Positions 1 to 5,660 of a stretch of 64,000 nt of DNA are shown here, piece after piece (the stretch's first letter is position 1; each line of letters opens with the position of its first letter). The notes beneath the pieces were generated by a model, which was not told where the DNA came from, made no database searches, and saw nothing but the letters and a program-made list of their open reading frames with translations. Position numbers and translations under genes: made by a program. Source of the DNA: a virus; IMG/VR virus record IMGVR_UViG_3300032214_001462, positions 16,663-80,662 of that record; one strand, written 5' to 3'.

Positions 1-24
1 TCATGCTCAGGACGTATGACTTAG

Positions 25-267
25 TTAGTCAAGCTCTACAAGTTGCCATTGAGGATCGAGGGAATCAAGATAGCTACAGAAGCCGTCTTCATCAAGAGGT
101 ATTGGTTCCTCTGGATCCAGTTCAATAGTTGCTTGACACAATGCTGGAGCCCACTCTTCAGGTTCGAAGCGAGTCGCCCGATAGAGGAGGCGCATTTCGT
201 CAACAAGAGCTGTAACTGTGACATGAGTATCTGTGAATTGAGTATGTTCGATTGCGAGTACAGTCAT
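25..267 (-). CDS. Small acidic phage protein, unknown function
   Basis: An 80-residue protein rich in Asp and Glu, with no motif I recognise. Its ATG overlaps the stop of the upstream gene (267-452) in a TAATG junction, which argues for translational coupling and a real gene. It is the last complete gene of the leftward block in this window. The acidic composition fits many small early phage proteins that bind host proteins, but that is only inference. Confidence 0.6.
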   Translation of the reverse strand: MTVLAIEHTQFTDTHVTVTALVDEMRLLYRATRFEPEEWAPALCQATIELDPEEPIPLDEDGFCSYLDSLDPQWQLVELD

Positions 268-452
268 TAGTCAGGTTCCACAAATGAAACTGTGTTTGAT
301 ATGAAACACTTGTAACGAGTCCACGCCCTTGCAGTTGTGTGCTCGCCCATGAAACGATTGTTATCAAGGCAATTTTGATGTGCACGTTCCGATGCACAAC
401 GTGCAATGTTGATGCGTTCGAACAAGCTGAGGTTTGTGTCTCTGTTGTACAT
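267..452 (-). CDS. Small phage protein, unknown function
   Basis: A 61-residue protein with two cysteines and several His and Arg residues. No family recognised. The leader directly before the ATG reads ACTCAACTCAACTC and has no Shine-Dalgarno sequence, a pattern shared by several neighbours. The stop overlaps the ATG of the next gene (TAATG), which supports both genes. Confidence 0.55.
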   Translation of the reverse strand: MYNRDTNLSLFERINIARCASERAHQNCLDNNRFMGEHTTARAWTRYKCFISNTVSFVEPD

Positions 453-511
453 GAGTTGAGTTGAGTAATTGGATTTGATCTAGGACTTACACCTTACGGA
501 TGCCTAGATCT

Positions 512-709
512 TTAGATTAATTTAATGTTTGGAATGCTCAATCCTGTGCCAGGAACACTGAGTGATCCTTTGACACCATTTGGATTGGCATTGAGAGTTA
601 GTTGGAATGGACCAAGCTTAATCGCTTTGGTCATTGATTTAATTCCGTGTTCAGTTATGTTGACACCATGGATGGTGCGATCAAAACTGATGAGTGATTT
701 CTTAGTCAT
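512..709 (-). CDS. DUF4236-like small protein
   Basis: A 65-residue protein whose second half, GPFQLTLNANPNGVKGSL followed by VPGTGLSI, resembles the GP-[FV]-x-L-N-x-S-x-x-G pattern and the closing GTGLS of DUF4236 proteins. That family has no known function and occurs in phages and bacteria. The ATG overlaps the stop of the upstream gene at 706-915 (ATGA), so the pair is probably co-translated. The match is by eye only. Confidence 0.55.
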   Translation of the reverse strand: MTKKSLISFDRTIHGVNITEHGIKSMTKAIKLGPFQLTLNANPNGVKGSLSVPGTGLSIPNIKLI

Positions 710-915
710 TTGAGGTCTTCAGGTAGGAGTGCATTGGCATCATCGTCATCCATATTTGTCATGACGAATTTCTGTCCATCGGGGGATATAAAGCCACCGA
801 TGAAACCGATGCCATGTTTATCTGCTGATTCTTTCATCTTTGCTACAAGCTGCATAGCTTGAAGTCTTTGCATATCCAGAGAGTCTGGTATGCGAGGAGT
901 GTTTGGTGTTGGCAT
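706..915 (-). CDS. Small phage protein, unknown function
   Basis: A 69-residue protein with a proline-rich start (PTPNTPRIPDS), a helical middle and an acidic DMDDDDAN-type end. No family recognised. The leader shows CAACTCAACATCA before the ATG. An AT-rich stretch with TATATAAG and TATAAG on the minus strand at about 980-1015 is a possible promoter for this gene and the genes after it. Confidence 0.55.
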   Translation of the reverse strand: MPTPNTPRIPDSLDMQRLQAMQLVAKMKESADKHGIGFIGGFISPDGQKFVMTNMDDDDANALLPEDLK

Positions 916-1016
916 TGATGTTGAGTTGATTAACTGATGAAGTCTATCAGGGTTGTAAAGGGTTGATTGATGTATTAAAAGATATTACTTATAGATAGTA
1001 CTTATATAAACCATAG

Positions 1017-1041
1017 ATCCCCCCTGGTACTCCACTGGGGG
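1017..1041 (-). terminator. G/C hairpin after the zinc-ribbon gene
   Basis: CCCCC and GGGGG arms flank GGTACTCCACT between the end of the zinc-ribbon gene at 1078 and the next leftward gene. This can fold into a strong hairpin. A clear T-run is missing, so it may be a processing or pausing site rather than a classical terminator. The remaining gap (916-1077) holds AT-rich promoter-like sequence. Confidence 0.35.
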
Positions 1042-1077
1042 AGTGTGAGGGGGGGAATACATGTGTACTACCTGATG

Positions 1078-1548
1078 TTACCGATGCATCTCCTGGTGTT
1101 CTTTCCATGCAGCTGCATGCATTTCTGCTGCAGTGATGGGTGGTTCACCAGGTTCGTTAGGTGTTGGATCGTAGTCGATCTCATCTTCCAACATGCCGAT
1201 GACCTCATCGACAATGTTACGCATGTGCGGATCAAGATGCTCGTCCATTTGATGACGCTTATCTTCGCGAGCACAAATGGCTTTAAGTGCATCAACTACT
1301 AGCTTTAGTTGATGGTACTCATTCTTGGTCCAATCAATTGCTGGATACTTCTTGGTTTGTTCCATGGTTGAGTTAAGGTTGAGGTTGGGTTGTAGATACC
1401 AATCGTGTTTGTTTACCATTGCTTCACAGTGGTAACACTGAAGTGCTGTCCACTGGAAGTGATAAACAGTTGTCCGATTGTTGCACTGTGGGCAGTAAAT
1501 AGATTTACCACCTTGCGATGCACGTGTTGAGTCTGTTACTTGTGTCAT
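1078..1548 (-). CDS. Zinc-ribbon protein, possibly two genes
   Basis: A 156-residue frame. Residues 18-42 carry a zinc ribbon with CPQC and CYHC pairs (IYCPQCNNRTTVYHF). The protein is then odd: residues 53-61 (PNLNLNST) are encoded by a run of CTCAACC repeats like the untranslated leaders of neighbouring genes, directly followed by Met at minus-strand position 1365. The second half is helical and acidic. Either the reading frame has run through an old leader and fused two genes, or a second protein starts at 1365. Zinc ribbons of this kind usually bind nucleic acid or RNA polymerase; the role here is not known. Confidence 0.6.
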   Translation of the reverse strand: MTQVTDSTRASQGGKSIYCPQCNNRTTVYHFQWTALQCYHCEAMVNKHDWYLQPNLNLNSTMEQTKKYPAIDWTKNEYHQLKLVVDALKAICAREDKRHQMDEHLDPHMRNIVDEVIGMLEDEIDYDPTPNEPGEPPITAAEMHAAAWKEHQEMHR

Positions 1549-1630
1549 TGACAGATCACAGTAAATCCTGGGACTTACACACCGTACTTACGTAGGTGAA
1601 GCCCAGGTGTGGACTGATGTATTGGCATGT

Positions 1631-1653
1631 ATTCGCTATTTGCGAATAGCAAA
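1631..1653. promoter_or_regulatory. Nested inverted repeats upstream of 1078-1548
   Basis: Three overlapping inverted repeats share the same bases: ATTCGC/GCGAAT, GCTATT/AATAGC and TTTGC/GCAAA. On the minus strand a TATATA stretch lies just before them at about 1654-1659. The element sits roughly 85 bases before the zinc-ribbon start, between it and the upstream gene 1677-1931. It looks like an operator or a switching RNA hairpin. Confidence 0.35.
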
Positions 1654-1676
1654 TATATAACGGAAGTGTTATGGAG

Positions 1677-1931
1677 TCATAGCCCGGTCTTAGGTTCGAG
1701 CATGATCCAGCCAGTGTAGTTAGCACTGGTTCGATCAACGCGTAGTAATCCGTATTGTTCTAGTTTGATCAATGCGTTGAGATATTGATCAAGCCTTGAT
1801 ATTTGGGTTGAACACCGTGGCACATAGCACGGAGTGTTCTTATGCTTCTTCTTGTGATTCAAGAAGTAGAGATATAGATTTCGCTGATTGATTGTCAGGC
1901 CTGGTGCTAGGCCCAGTACTTCTGTTGTCAT
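1677..1931 (-). CDS. Possible winged-helix DNA-binding protein
   Basis: An 84-residue protein. The segment TINQRNLYLYFLNHKKKH, then ISRLDQYLNALIKLEQYGLL and VDRTSANYTGWIML, has the spacing of helices and a wing in small winged-helix regulators: two helices, a 'L..LE..GLL' recognition-like helix, then a beta hairpin. The ATG overlaps the stop of 1931-2299 (TGATG). The DNA-binding role is inference from the pattern. Confidence 0.5.
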   Translation of the reverse strand: MTTEVLGLAPGLTINQRNLYLYFLNHKKKHKNTPCYVPRCSTQISRLDQYLNALIKLEQYGLLRVDRTSANYTGWIMLEPKTGL

Positions 1932-2299
1932 CAGCAGTAGTGTGGTTTGATTTCGGGATAGACTTTAGCGTATCCGTTGTCAAAGTTGACTTCGTAGTTC
2001 GAGTACGTCGTTGAGAGGCCAAGGCTTGGCTGCTCTTGGATCTCGTACTCGTCGAAGTATTGGATGAAGGTTTGGACTGCTTGCTTCTTGGAGAAGATGC
2101 AGTGGGTAAGGACTGGGTATCCTGCTTGGTAGTACCAACCACCTTCCTCTGGACCACCGTAGTTGAGTGTGGTTTCGTGGATGGTGATTGTCGTTGGGGT
2201 TTCGTATTCCCATTCAAGGTGTGTGTTGTAGCGCTGGAGGGCGTAACGCACTTTGTAAGTTCTGGGGTAGAACTTTTGGAGCTCACTGAGATAAGACAT
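1931..2299 (-). CDS. Conserved-looking phage protein, unknown function
   Basis: A 122-residue protein rich in Tyr, Trp and Phe with a mixed alpha/beta look (KVRYALQRYNTHLEWEYE, HCIFSKKQAVQTFIQYF). The aromatic richness and 'GG..GG.YYQAGYPVL' segment suggest a small globular domain, but I do not recognise a family. It is coupled to the next gene by a TGATG junction. The leader before the ATG reads TCAATTCA, a weak form of the local CTCAAC leader. Confidence 0.55.
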   Translation of the reverse strand: MSYLSELQKFYPRTYKVRYALQRYNTHLEWEYETPTTITIHETTLNYGGPEEGGWYYQAGYPVLTHCIFSKKQAVQTFIQYFDEYEIQEQPSLGLSTTYSNYEVNFDNGYAKVYPEIKPHYC

Positions 2300-2374
2300 T
2301 GAATTGAATCGATGAGTGTTGTGATGAGAATGGAGATGAGGGTAATGATGACAATGACGATGTCATCTTCGTGA

Positions 2375-2503
2375 TTACGATTCGTCATCATAGCCCTCCC
2401 ATTCTTCTTCAGTTGTTTCACGCATAGCTTGCTCTTGTTGATATGCAATGTCAGCCATTGCATCAAGCAAGTCTGCGTTGAAGTTGTTATCGAGGTTAGT
2501 CAT
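2375..2503 (-). CDS. 42-residue acidic protein
   Basis: A short frame with a clean start: the leader is ACCTCAACTCAAACC directly before ATG. The product is mostly helical and strongly acidic near the end (TTEEEWEGYDDES). No family recognised. A second frame starting at 2391 overlaps its end and encodes a hydrophobic stretch; that one is less certain and is discussed under rejected items. Confidence 0.5.
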   Translation of the reverse strand: MTNLDNNFNADLLDAMADIAYQQEQAMRETTEEEWEGYDDES

Positions 2504-2535
2504 GGTTTGAGTTGAGGTAAGTGGATAAGTGGACA

Positions 2536-2763
2536 CTAGCCGTGGGGTACGAAGTCAGAGTCGCTGAGCAATTGGTGGACTGACAGGCAGTCCTCTGCAA
2601 TCTCATCTCTGGTGCAGCCGTCCCAATCATCAGATTGATCTTCGATCACTTCGCAGCCAATGTCTTCGAGTTGATCGACGAATTGATTCCAGGTACGTGC
2701 TTGGCCCCAGACGTGGGCATAACGCCCAGTGAGGTCAGCGACTAGTGCGATGTGGAGTCCCAT
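2536..2763 (-). CDS. Small phage protein, unknown function
   Basis: A 75-residue protein if started at MGLHIALVADL; an in-frame start 10 codons earlier is possible but lies deeper inside the upstream gene. It contains a conserved-looking run of Trp and Asp residues (WGQARTWNQFVDQLEDIG, then DQSDDWDGCTRDEIAEDC) and ends acidic. No family recognised. It overlaps the end of 2735-2938 by 29 bases. Confidence 0.5.
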   Translation of the reverse strand: MGLHIALVADLTGRYAHVWGQARTWNQFVDQLEDIGCEVIEDQSDDWDGCTRDEIAEDCLSVHQLLSDSDFVPHG

Positions 2764-2938
2764 TGTTCTGTGGTGTGATGTTGGTGATGTCAACGCCTAA
2801 CAGTGCAGGCACTGTGAATGAGGCGATGATGATGGCAAAGGTTGCGACCAGTACATTCCCTAGTCGATTCTCATGAGTCTCACCATAAGAATCAAGGGTG
2901 ATGTACTTGCCTTTGCCCATGGAGTAAATAGTTCGCAT
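2735..2938 (-). CDS. Small single-pass membrane protein
   Basis: A 67-residue protein with a polar N-terminus and one hydrophobic segment at about residues 28-46 (VLVATFAIIIASFTVPALL), followed by a polar tail. Probably inserted in the host inner membrane. The start is chosen because it directly follows one of three copies of a hairpin leader (2959-2984). Confidence 0.5.
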   Translation of the reverse strand: MRTIYSMGKGKYITLDSYGETHENRLGNVLVATFAIIIASFTVPALLGVDITNITPQNNGTPHRTSR

Positions 2939-2956
2939 GGTGTTGTGTGCAGTTGC

Positions 2957-2984
2957 TGCAGGAGGTGAGTCCTGCAGTAAACCC
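2957..2984 (-). promoter_or_regulatory. Leader hairpin motif, copy 1
   Basis: On the minus strand, GTTTACTGCAGGACTCACC then TCCTGCAG forms a perfect stem CTGCAGGA/TCCTGCAG around a CTCACC loop. It lies about 20 bases before the ATG of 2735-2938. Near-identical copies are at 3445-3469 and 4045-4068. Function unknown: translation enhancer, processing site or regulator binding site are possible. Confidence 0.5.
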
Positions 2985-2990
2985 ACCACC

Positions 2991-3006
2991 GATACGGATC
3001 CGTATC
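2991..3006. promoter_or_regulatory. Palindrome GATACGGATCCGTATC
   Basis: A perfect 16-base palindrome between the SSB gene and the leader of 2735-2938. A second copy differing at one central base is at 4983-4998 in the control region. Two copies in front of transcription units of the same leftward block look like an operator, though an RNA hairpin is possible. Confidence 0.45.
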
Positions 3007-3033
3007 AATGGAAGGGTTAAGAGCAGGAGTCTG

Positions 3034-3417
3034 TCAGAAAGGAATTTCTTCCAGTGTAGGTTCTACCTGGAGTGTTGGTTCAACCGTTGCCTTGGGCTTA
3101 GGTGCTGAACCAATGGTTGCCCTTACGTTTGTAAGAGCGATCTCTGGGTAGCGAAGAGGAAGTAGTTGTTCATCCTTGGTGTAGTGCGTACGAATACTTG
3201 CGATCCGTACGTCCCACTGGCTAAGGATGAGTTGCTGTCCGACAACGAATGTACCGTTGCGGTAAGCAGTTAACAATCCGTTGGAATTGTTAAATTTAAT
3301 CCGACAAGACTTGTCGTATGCATCATTGACTGCAACTGTGATTGCAAGGAATTCACGTCCTTCATAGGTCGCGACTTCCATGTAAGTAACGTTGCCAATG
3401 ATGGTGTTAGAGAACAT
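3034..3417 (-). CDS. ssb: Single-stranded DNA-binding protein
   Basis: A 127-residue protein that I read as an OB-fold SSB. The N-terminal half is rich in beta-strand patterns (NTIIGNVTYMEVATYEGREF, LAITVAVND, FVVGQQLILSQWDVR). A proline/threonine linker follows, and the protein ends in EEIPF, the typical acidic C-terminal tip (D/E-D/E-I-P-F) with which SSBs recruit replication partners. It would protect single-stranded phage DNA and organise the replisome with the prim-pol/helicase at 51,453. The leader is CATCAACTCAACTTCATACCAACC before the ATG, without a Shine-Dalgarno site. Confidence 0.75.
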   Translation of the reverse strand: MFSNTIIGNVTYMEVATYEGREFLAITVAVNDAYDKSCRIKFNNSNGLLTAYRNGTFVVGQQLILSQWDVRIASIRTHYTKDEQLLPLRYPEIALTNVRATIGSAPKPKATVEPTLQVEPTLEEIPF

Positions 3418-3444
3418 GGTTGGTATGAAGTTGAGTTGATGTAC

Positions 3445-3469
3445 AGGATGTTGAGTCCTGCAGTAAACC
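3445..3469 (-). promoter_or_regulatory. Leader hairpin motif, copy 2
   Basis: On the minus strand, TTTACTGCAGGACTCA followed by ACATCCTG. The arms CAGGA and TCCTG pair around a CTCAACA loop. It lies about 30 bases before the SSB start, and a further hairpin (CCGTC/GACGG arms, 3472-3499) sits just before it. Confidence 0.5.
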
Positions 3470-3515
3470 TACCGTCGTAGTACATACGTACTGACGGCAG
3501 GGCTTAGAGCAGGGA

Positions 3516-3719
3516 TCAGTTTAGATACTTTGCATTAATGCAGTAGTAGCTATCACCAAGGAAGCTCTTGGTGTAGATCAGGTTATGTCCTGGTCTGTTG
3601 TTGCATGTCTTCTTGTAGTGTTGGTTGAGTAGCTTCTGGCCTCCAGCAGAAAGGAATAAGCCACAACCAACGCCGAGAACAAGAGCAACACAGGAATCGA
3701 TAAAGTGATTGTTTGTCAT
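3516..3719 (-). CDS. Small membrane protein, unknown function
   Basis: A 67-residue protein starting MTNNHFIDS. A hydrophobic, glycine-containing segment at about residues 10-26 (CVALVLGVGCGLFLSAGG) could be a membrane helix; the rest is basic and ends with YYCINAKYLN. No family recognised. An upstream in-frame start exists, but the ATG at 3719 removes the overlap with the neighbour. Confidence 0.45.
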   Translation of the reverse strand: MTNNHFIDSCVALVLGVGCGLFLSAGGQKLLNQHYKKTCNNRPGHNLIYTKSFLGDSYYCINAKYLN

Positions 3720-3745
3720 GGTGTTATGTAGTGTGTTAAGAACGC

Positions 3746-4018
3746 TCACATCATTTGCATGATGCGTTCTTGTTCCATGTCGATGCTGTACTCGTAGTAC
3801 TCATGCATCTCCATGAGCATGTCTTTCATTGAGCTTGGTAATCCACCGCCGAGAGTACGGACATCACGCTCCAACCATTCCTGGTATGTAGCATTGGTAT
3901 CGGCGTCGAATGTATTCCATAGCTTCTCGAAGTGAAGCATGGTTGATTCACCGCCGTACCATGTGATGCGATACTGATGTTCGCCGGATGGTTTGTAGAC
4001 CAGTGCAGGTGTTGTCAC
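3746..4018 (-). CDS. Small phage protein, unknown function
   Basis: A 90-residue protein with GTG start, chosen because the leader CTCAACTCAACA sits directly before it, as at neighbouring genes. It contains YRITWYGGESTMLHFEKLW and a helical C-terminus rich in Met and Glu (MEQERIMQMM). No family recognised. Confidence 0.5.
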   Translation of the reverse strand: MTTPALVYKPSGEHQYRITWYGGESTMLHFEKLWNTFDADTNATYQEWLERDVRTLGGGLPSSMKDMLMEMHEYYEYSIDMEQERIMQMM

Positions 4019-4044
4019 TGTTGAGTTGAGGTAGTGTTGATGAC

Positions 4045-4068
4045 AGGATGTTGAGTCCTGCAGTAAAG
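4045..4068 (-). promoter_or_regulatory. Leader hairpin motif, copy 3
   Basis: On the minus strand, TTTACTGCAGGACTCA followed by ACATCCTG, identical to copy 2 over 24 bases. It is preceded by a GGGCC/GGCCC hairpin (4068-4081). It lies about 30 bases before the GTG of 3746-4018. Confidence 0.5.
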
Positions 4069-4092
4069 GCCCGTAGGCCCTTAGTGCAGAAG

Positions 4093-4266
4093 TCAAAGTT
4101 CAGTCTTGGGAGTAATGACAAATGCCATATCGTTAGGCATCAGCAGGGCTGCTGCACGTATACGGTATTCATTTAGCTTGGTGCTGACATACTCCTTAGA
4201 TTTGTCACTCTCCAGCATTGCTGCTGTTGAGATAAGTGCATTGGCTAGTCCTTTGCGGATACCCAT
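4093..4266 (-). CDS. Small phage protein, unknown function
   Basis: A 57-residue protein starting MGIRKGLANALISTAAML. It is largely helical, with a repeated Ala/Leu pattern, and ends VITPKTEL. No family recognised. An upstream in-frame start at 4434 would overlap the next gene heavily, so the shorter form is preferred. A GGCAGGG/CCCTGCC hairpin lies upstream at 4309-4329. Confidence 0.45.
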   Translation of the reverse strand: MGIRKGLANALISTAAMLESDKSKEYVSTKLNEYRIRAAALLMPNDMAFVITPKTEL

Positions 4267-4342
4267 ATTGTGTAGTGTAGATGCCACGGGATTGTGGCAA
4301 TAACTGGGCAGGGGTTTGCACCCTGCCACCCGCTTTAACGGA

Positions 4343-4546
4343 TCAGCTAGTTTGGAAGGCTGACCTGAACATTGAGTCATACACCTTATGTGTAACCTCG
4401 CGGTTCGGATCGTTAATCGCAACAAAGCGATCAACCATTTCAGCTAGGCAGACTTCATAGTCAACCATTCTCTGACAACAATCTTCAATTGCTGCCTCAC
4501 GAAGTGAGATCAGCACTTCAAGAGTGTGAGCAAGAGCTTGGTCCAC
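4343..4546 (-). CDS. Small helical phage protein, unknown function
   Basis: A 67-residue protein if started at the GTG at 4546, which has an AGGAG six bases upstream, one of the few real Shine-Dalgarno sites in this block. An in-frame GTG at 4612 would give 89 residues. The product is helical and acidic (LEVLISLREAAIEDCCQR). No family recognised. Confidence 0.5.
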   Translation of the reverse strand: MDQALAHTLEVLISLREAAIEDCCQRMVDYEVCLAEMVDRFVAINDPNREVTHKVYDSMFRSAFQTS

Positions 4547-4631
4547 AGGAATCTCCTGTTGTGTGCGGTGCCTATCTCCGCTGGAGGCAATGACCAGAGC
4601 CAGGCATTGCACCTGGCTTGGGAGCTATAAC

Positions 4632-4811
4632 TCACCTGGCCTGAAGCTGACGTACGAACTTACGTGCGTTGTTAACTGACATCGTGGTGCTGCAGTCGTA
4701 ACCCTTCTGGCTCTTACGAACCAGCTTGGTGATACGAGCTAAGCCCACTTGCTTGTTAACCACGAAGTGATACGTTGCTTGCTTGGTTGAGATTGTGAAG
4801 AAGATGTCCAT
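4632..4811 (-). CDS. 59-residue basic protein, first gene of the leftward block
   Basis: A short frame starting MDIFFTISTKQATYHF and ending NNARKFVRQLQAR, with alternating beta-type and basic segments. No family recognised. It is the promoter-proximal gene of the leftward unit. The leader contains TCTCAAATCA before the ATG and no strong Shine-Dalgarno site. Basic charge suggests nucleic-acid binding, which is only inference. Confidence 0.5.
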   Translation of the reverse strand: MDIFFTISTKQATYHFVVNKQVGLARITKLVRKSQKGYDCSTTMSVNNARKFVRQLQAR

Positions 4812-5000
4812 TGATTTGAGATGGATTGAAGGTTGCTGCGTTTAACGTCCAGCTCGACGTAGCTATCAAAGTAGATAGATAAGAATCAAGTGCTGAACTG
4901 CGTTCTCACCCTTGGTCCTCCCTTGAAAGCTACTGTCTTATATGGACGAGAGCGGGGCGGGGCGCAGATTATACCCATGTGCGATACGGATTCGTATCAA
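4812..5000 (-). promoter_or_regulatory. Leader and promoter region of the leftward genes
   Basis: No gene is visible here. On the minus strand, TATAAT in GGGTATAATCTG (about 4967-4976) and TATAAG (about 4937-4942) are candidate -10 boxes. The palindrome GATACGGATTCGTATC (4983-4998) lies just upstream and could be an operator. A TTGATA upstream is too far from the TATAAT (about 21 bases) for a standard -35 box, so the promoter may depend on an activator. Confidence 0.4.
4983..4998. promoter_or_regulatory. Palindrome GATACGGATTCGTATC
   Basis: A second copy of the palindrome at 2991-3006, one central base different. It is placed directly upstream of the candidate TATAAT box of the leftward block, a typical place for an operator. 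Confidence 0.45.
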
Positions 5001-5034
5001 AATCAAGGTAAATGTATCAAATTATACAGTTCTA

Positions 5035-5147
5035 AGGGTGTTTAGTGAGCGCAGCGAGCGCTCCCTTCGTGAACGAAGTGAACTCTACATGCTTCTAAGC
5101 ATTTATACTCACTTCCTCACAGGTAACACCCTATCCTTTCTTTTTTT
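5035..5147. ncRNA. Multi-hairpin structured element
   Basis: A closing stem AGGGTGTT (5035-5042) / AACACCCT (5125-5132) encloses a second stem AGTGAG/CTCACT and three hairpins: GCGC-type arms at 5047-5063, CTTCG-TGAA-CGAAG at 5065-5078, and ATGCT-TCTA-AGCAT at 5089-5102. A T-rich run follows at 5137-5147. The layout resembles a compact folded RNA ending in a terminator. No gene overlaps it. No known RNA family is recognised. Confidence 0.45.
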
Positions 5148-5278
5148 CTATACGTAATCCACTACGCGTAGGGTATATAAGAAGCGTCAGCAAATTTTTT
5201 ATCCTTTTTTGACCTCTATAGGAGCCGATTTTTGTAAAGAATGTAAGGTTATACTTGCTTTTGCCCAAGAAAACACAC

Positions 5279-5303
5279 AAAAAAGCCGGGTTTTTACCCC
5301 GGC
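5279..5303 (-). terminator. Rho-independent terminator for 5333-5542
   Basis: Arms GCCGGG and CCCGGC flank a seven-base loop, and on the minus strand the hairpin is followed by six T residues. It lies 30 bases after the stop of the leftward gene at 5333. The remaining sequence to 5147 is AT-rich with nothing else recognised. Confidence 0.8.
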
Positions 5304-5332
5304 GTTACCAAAATTTATTTTTAATTTTTTAT

Positions 5333-5542
5333 TCAGAGGTTTTGTTTACCCCATTTTGCTGCAGCTGAAGAAGCCTTTGCGTAAGCTTCGGGATCTGGAC
5401 GCTCTGAAGAGAGTTTATTCCGTGCCCCAATAATAAATTGCTGGACTTCTGTATCGCTAGTCCCTTCTTTTTTTAATTTATCCGCTGCATCAGCAATTGC
5501 ATTGAGTGCAATCGCTTTTTCAATGCGATTTTTTGGGTTCAT
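5333..5542 (-). CDS. Small helical protein, unknown function
   Basis: A 69-residue, almost fully helical, lysine- and alanine-rich protein (KAIALNAIADAADKLKKEG; AYAKASSAAAKWGKQNL). It stands alone between the control region and the rightward virion block, with its own terminator and probably its own promoter in 5543-5660. No family recognised. Confidence 0.55.
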   Translation of the reverse strand: MNPKNRIEKAIALNAIADAADKLKKEGTSDTEVQQFIIGARNKLSSERPDPEAYAKASSAAAKWGKQNL

Positions 5543-5660
5543 AAGCCCAATTCCCGTTTTCTTGACTTATTTTCTTGTCAATAGTCTAGCGTATTCGCAT
5601 TTTTCTTAAATTCTTCGAAGTAAAATACACATAACAAAGATACAAAAAAATAAATTAACC
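5543..5660. promoter_or_regulatory. Divergent promoter region
   Basis: An AT-rich gap between divergent genes. On the plus strand TAAAAT (5621-5626) lies 34 bases before the ATG at 5661 and matches the hexamer found before many other virion genes. On the minus strand TTGACA occurs about 35 bases before the small gene, but no convincing -10 box follows at the right distance. Confidence 0.4.

Noticed and set aside
1-4. Possible start codon of a leftward gene at the window edge
   Set aside because: Only four bases are visible, so nothing can be supported.
1840-2391. Minus-strand frame starting MMTNRNHEDDIVIVII with a hydrophobic N-terminus
   Set aside because: The first 35 residues look like a membrane peptide, but the remaining 150 codons are Ser/Thr low complexity exactly over another convincing gene (1931-2299). 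A short real peptide would need a stop that is not there.
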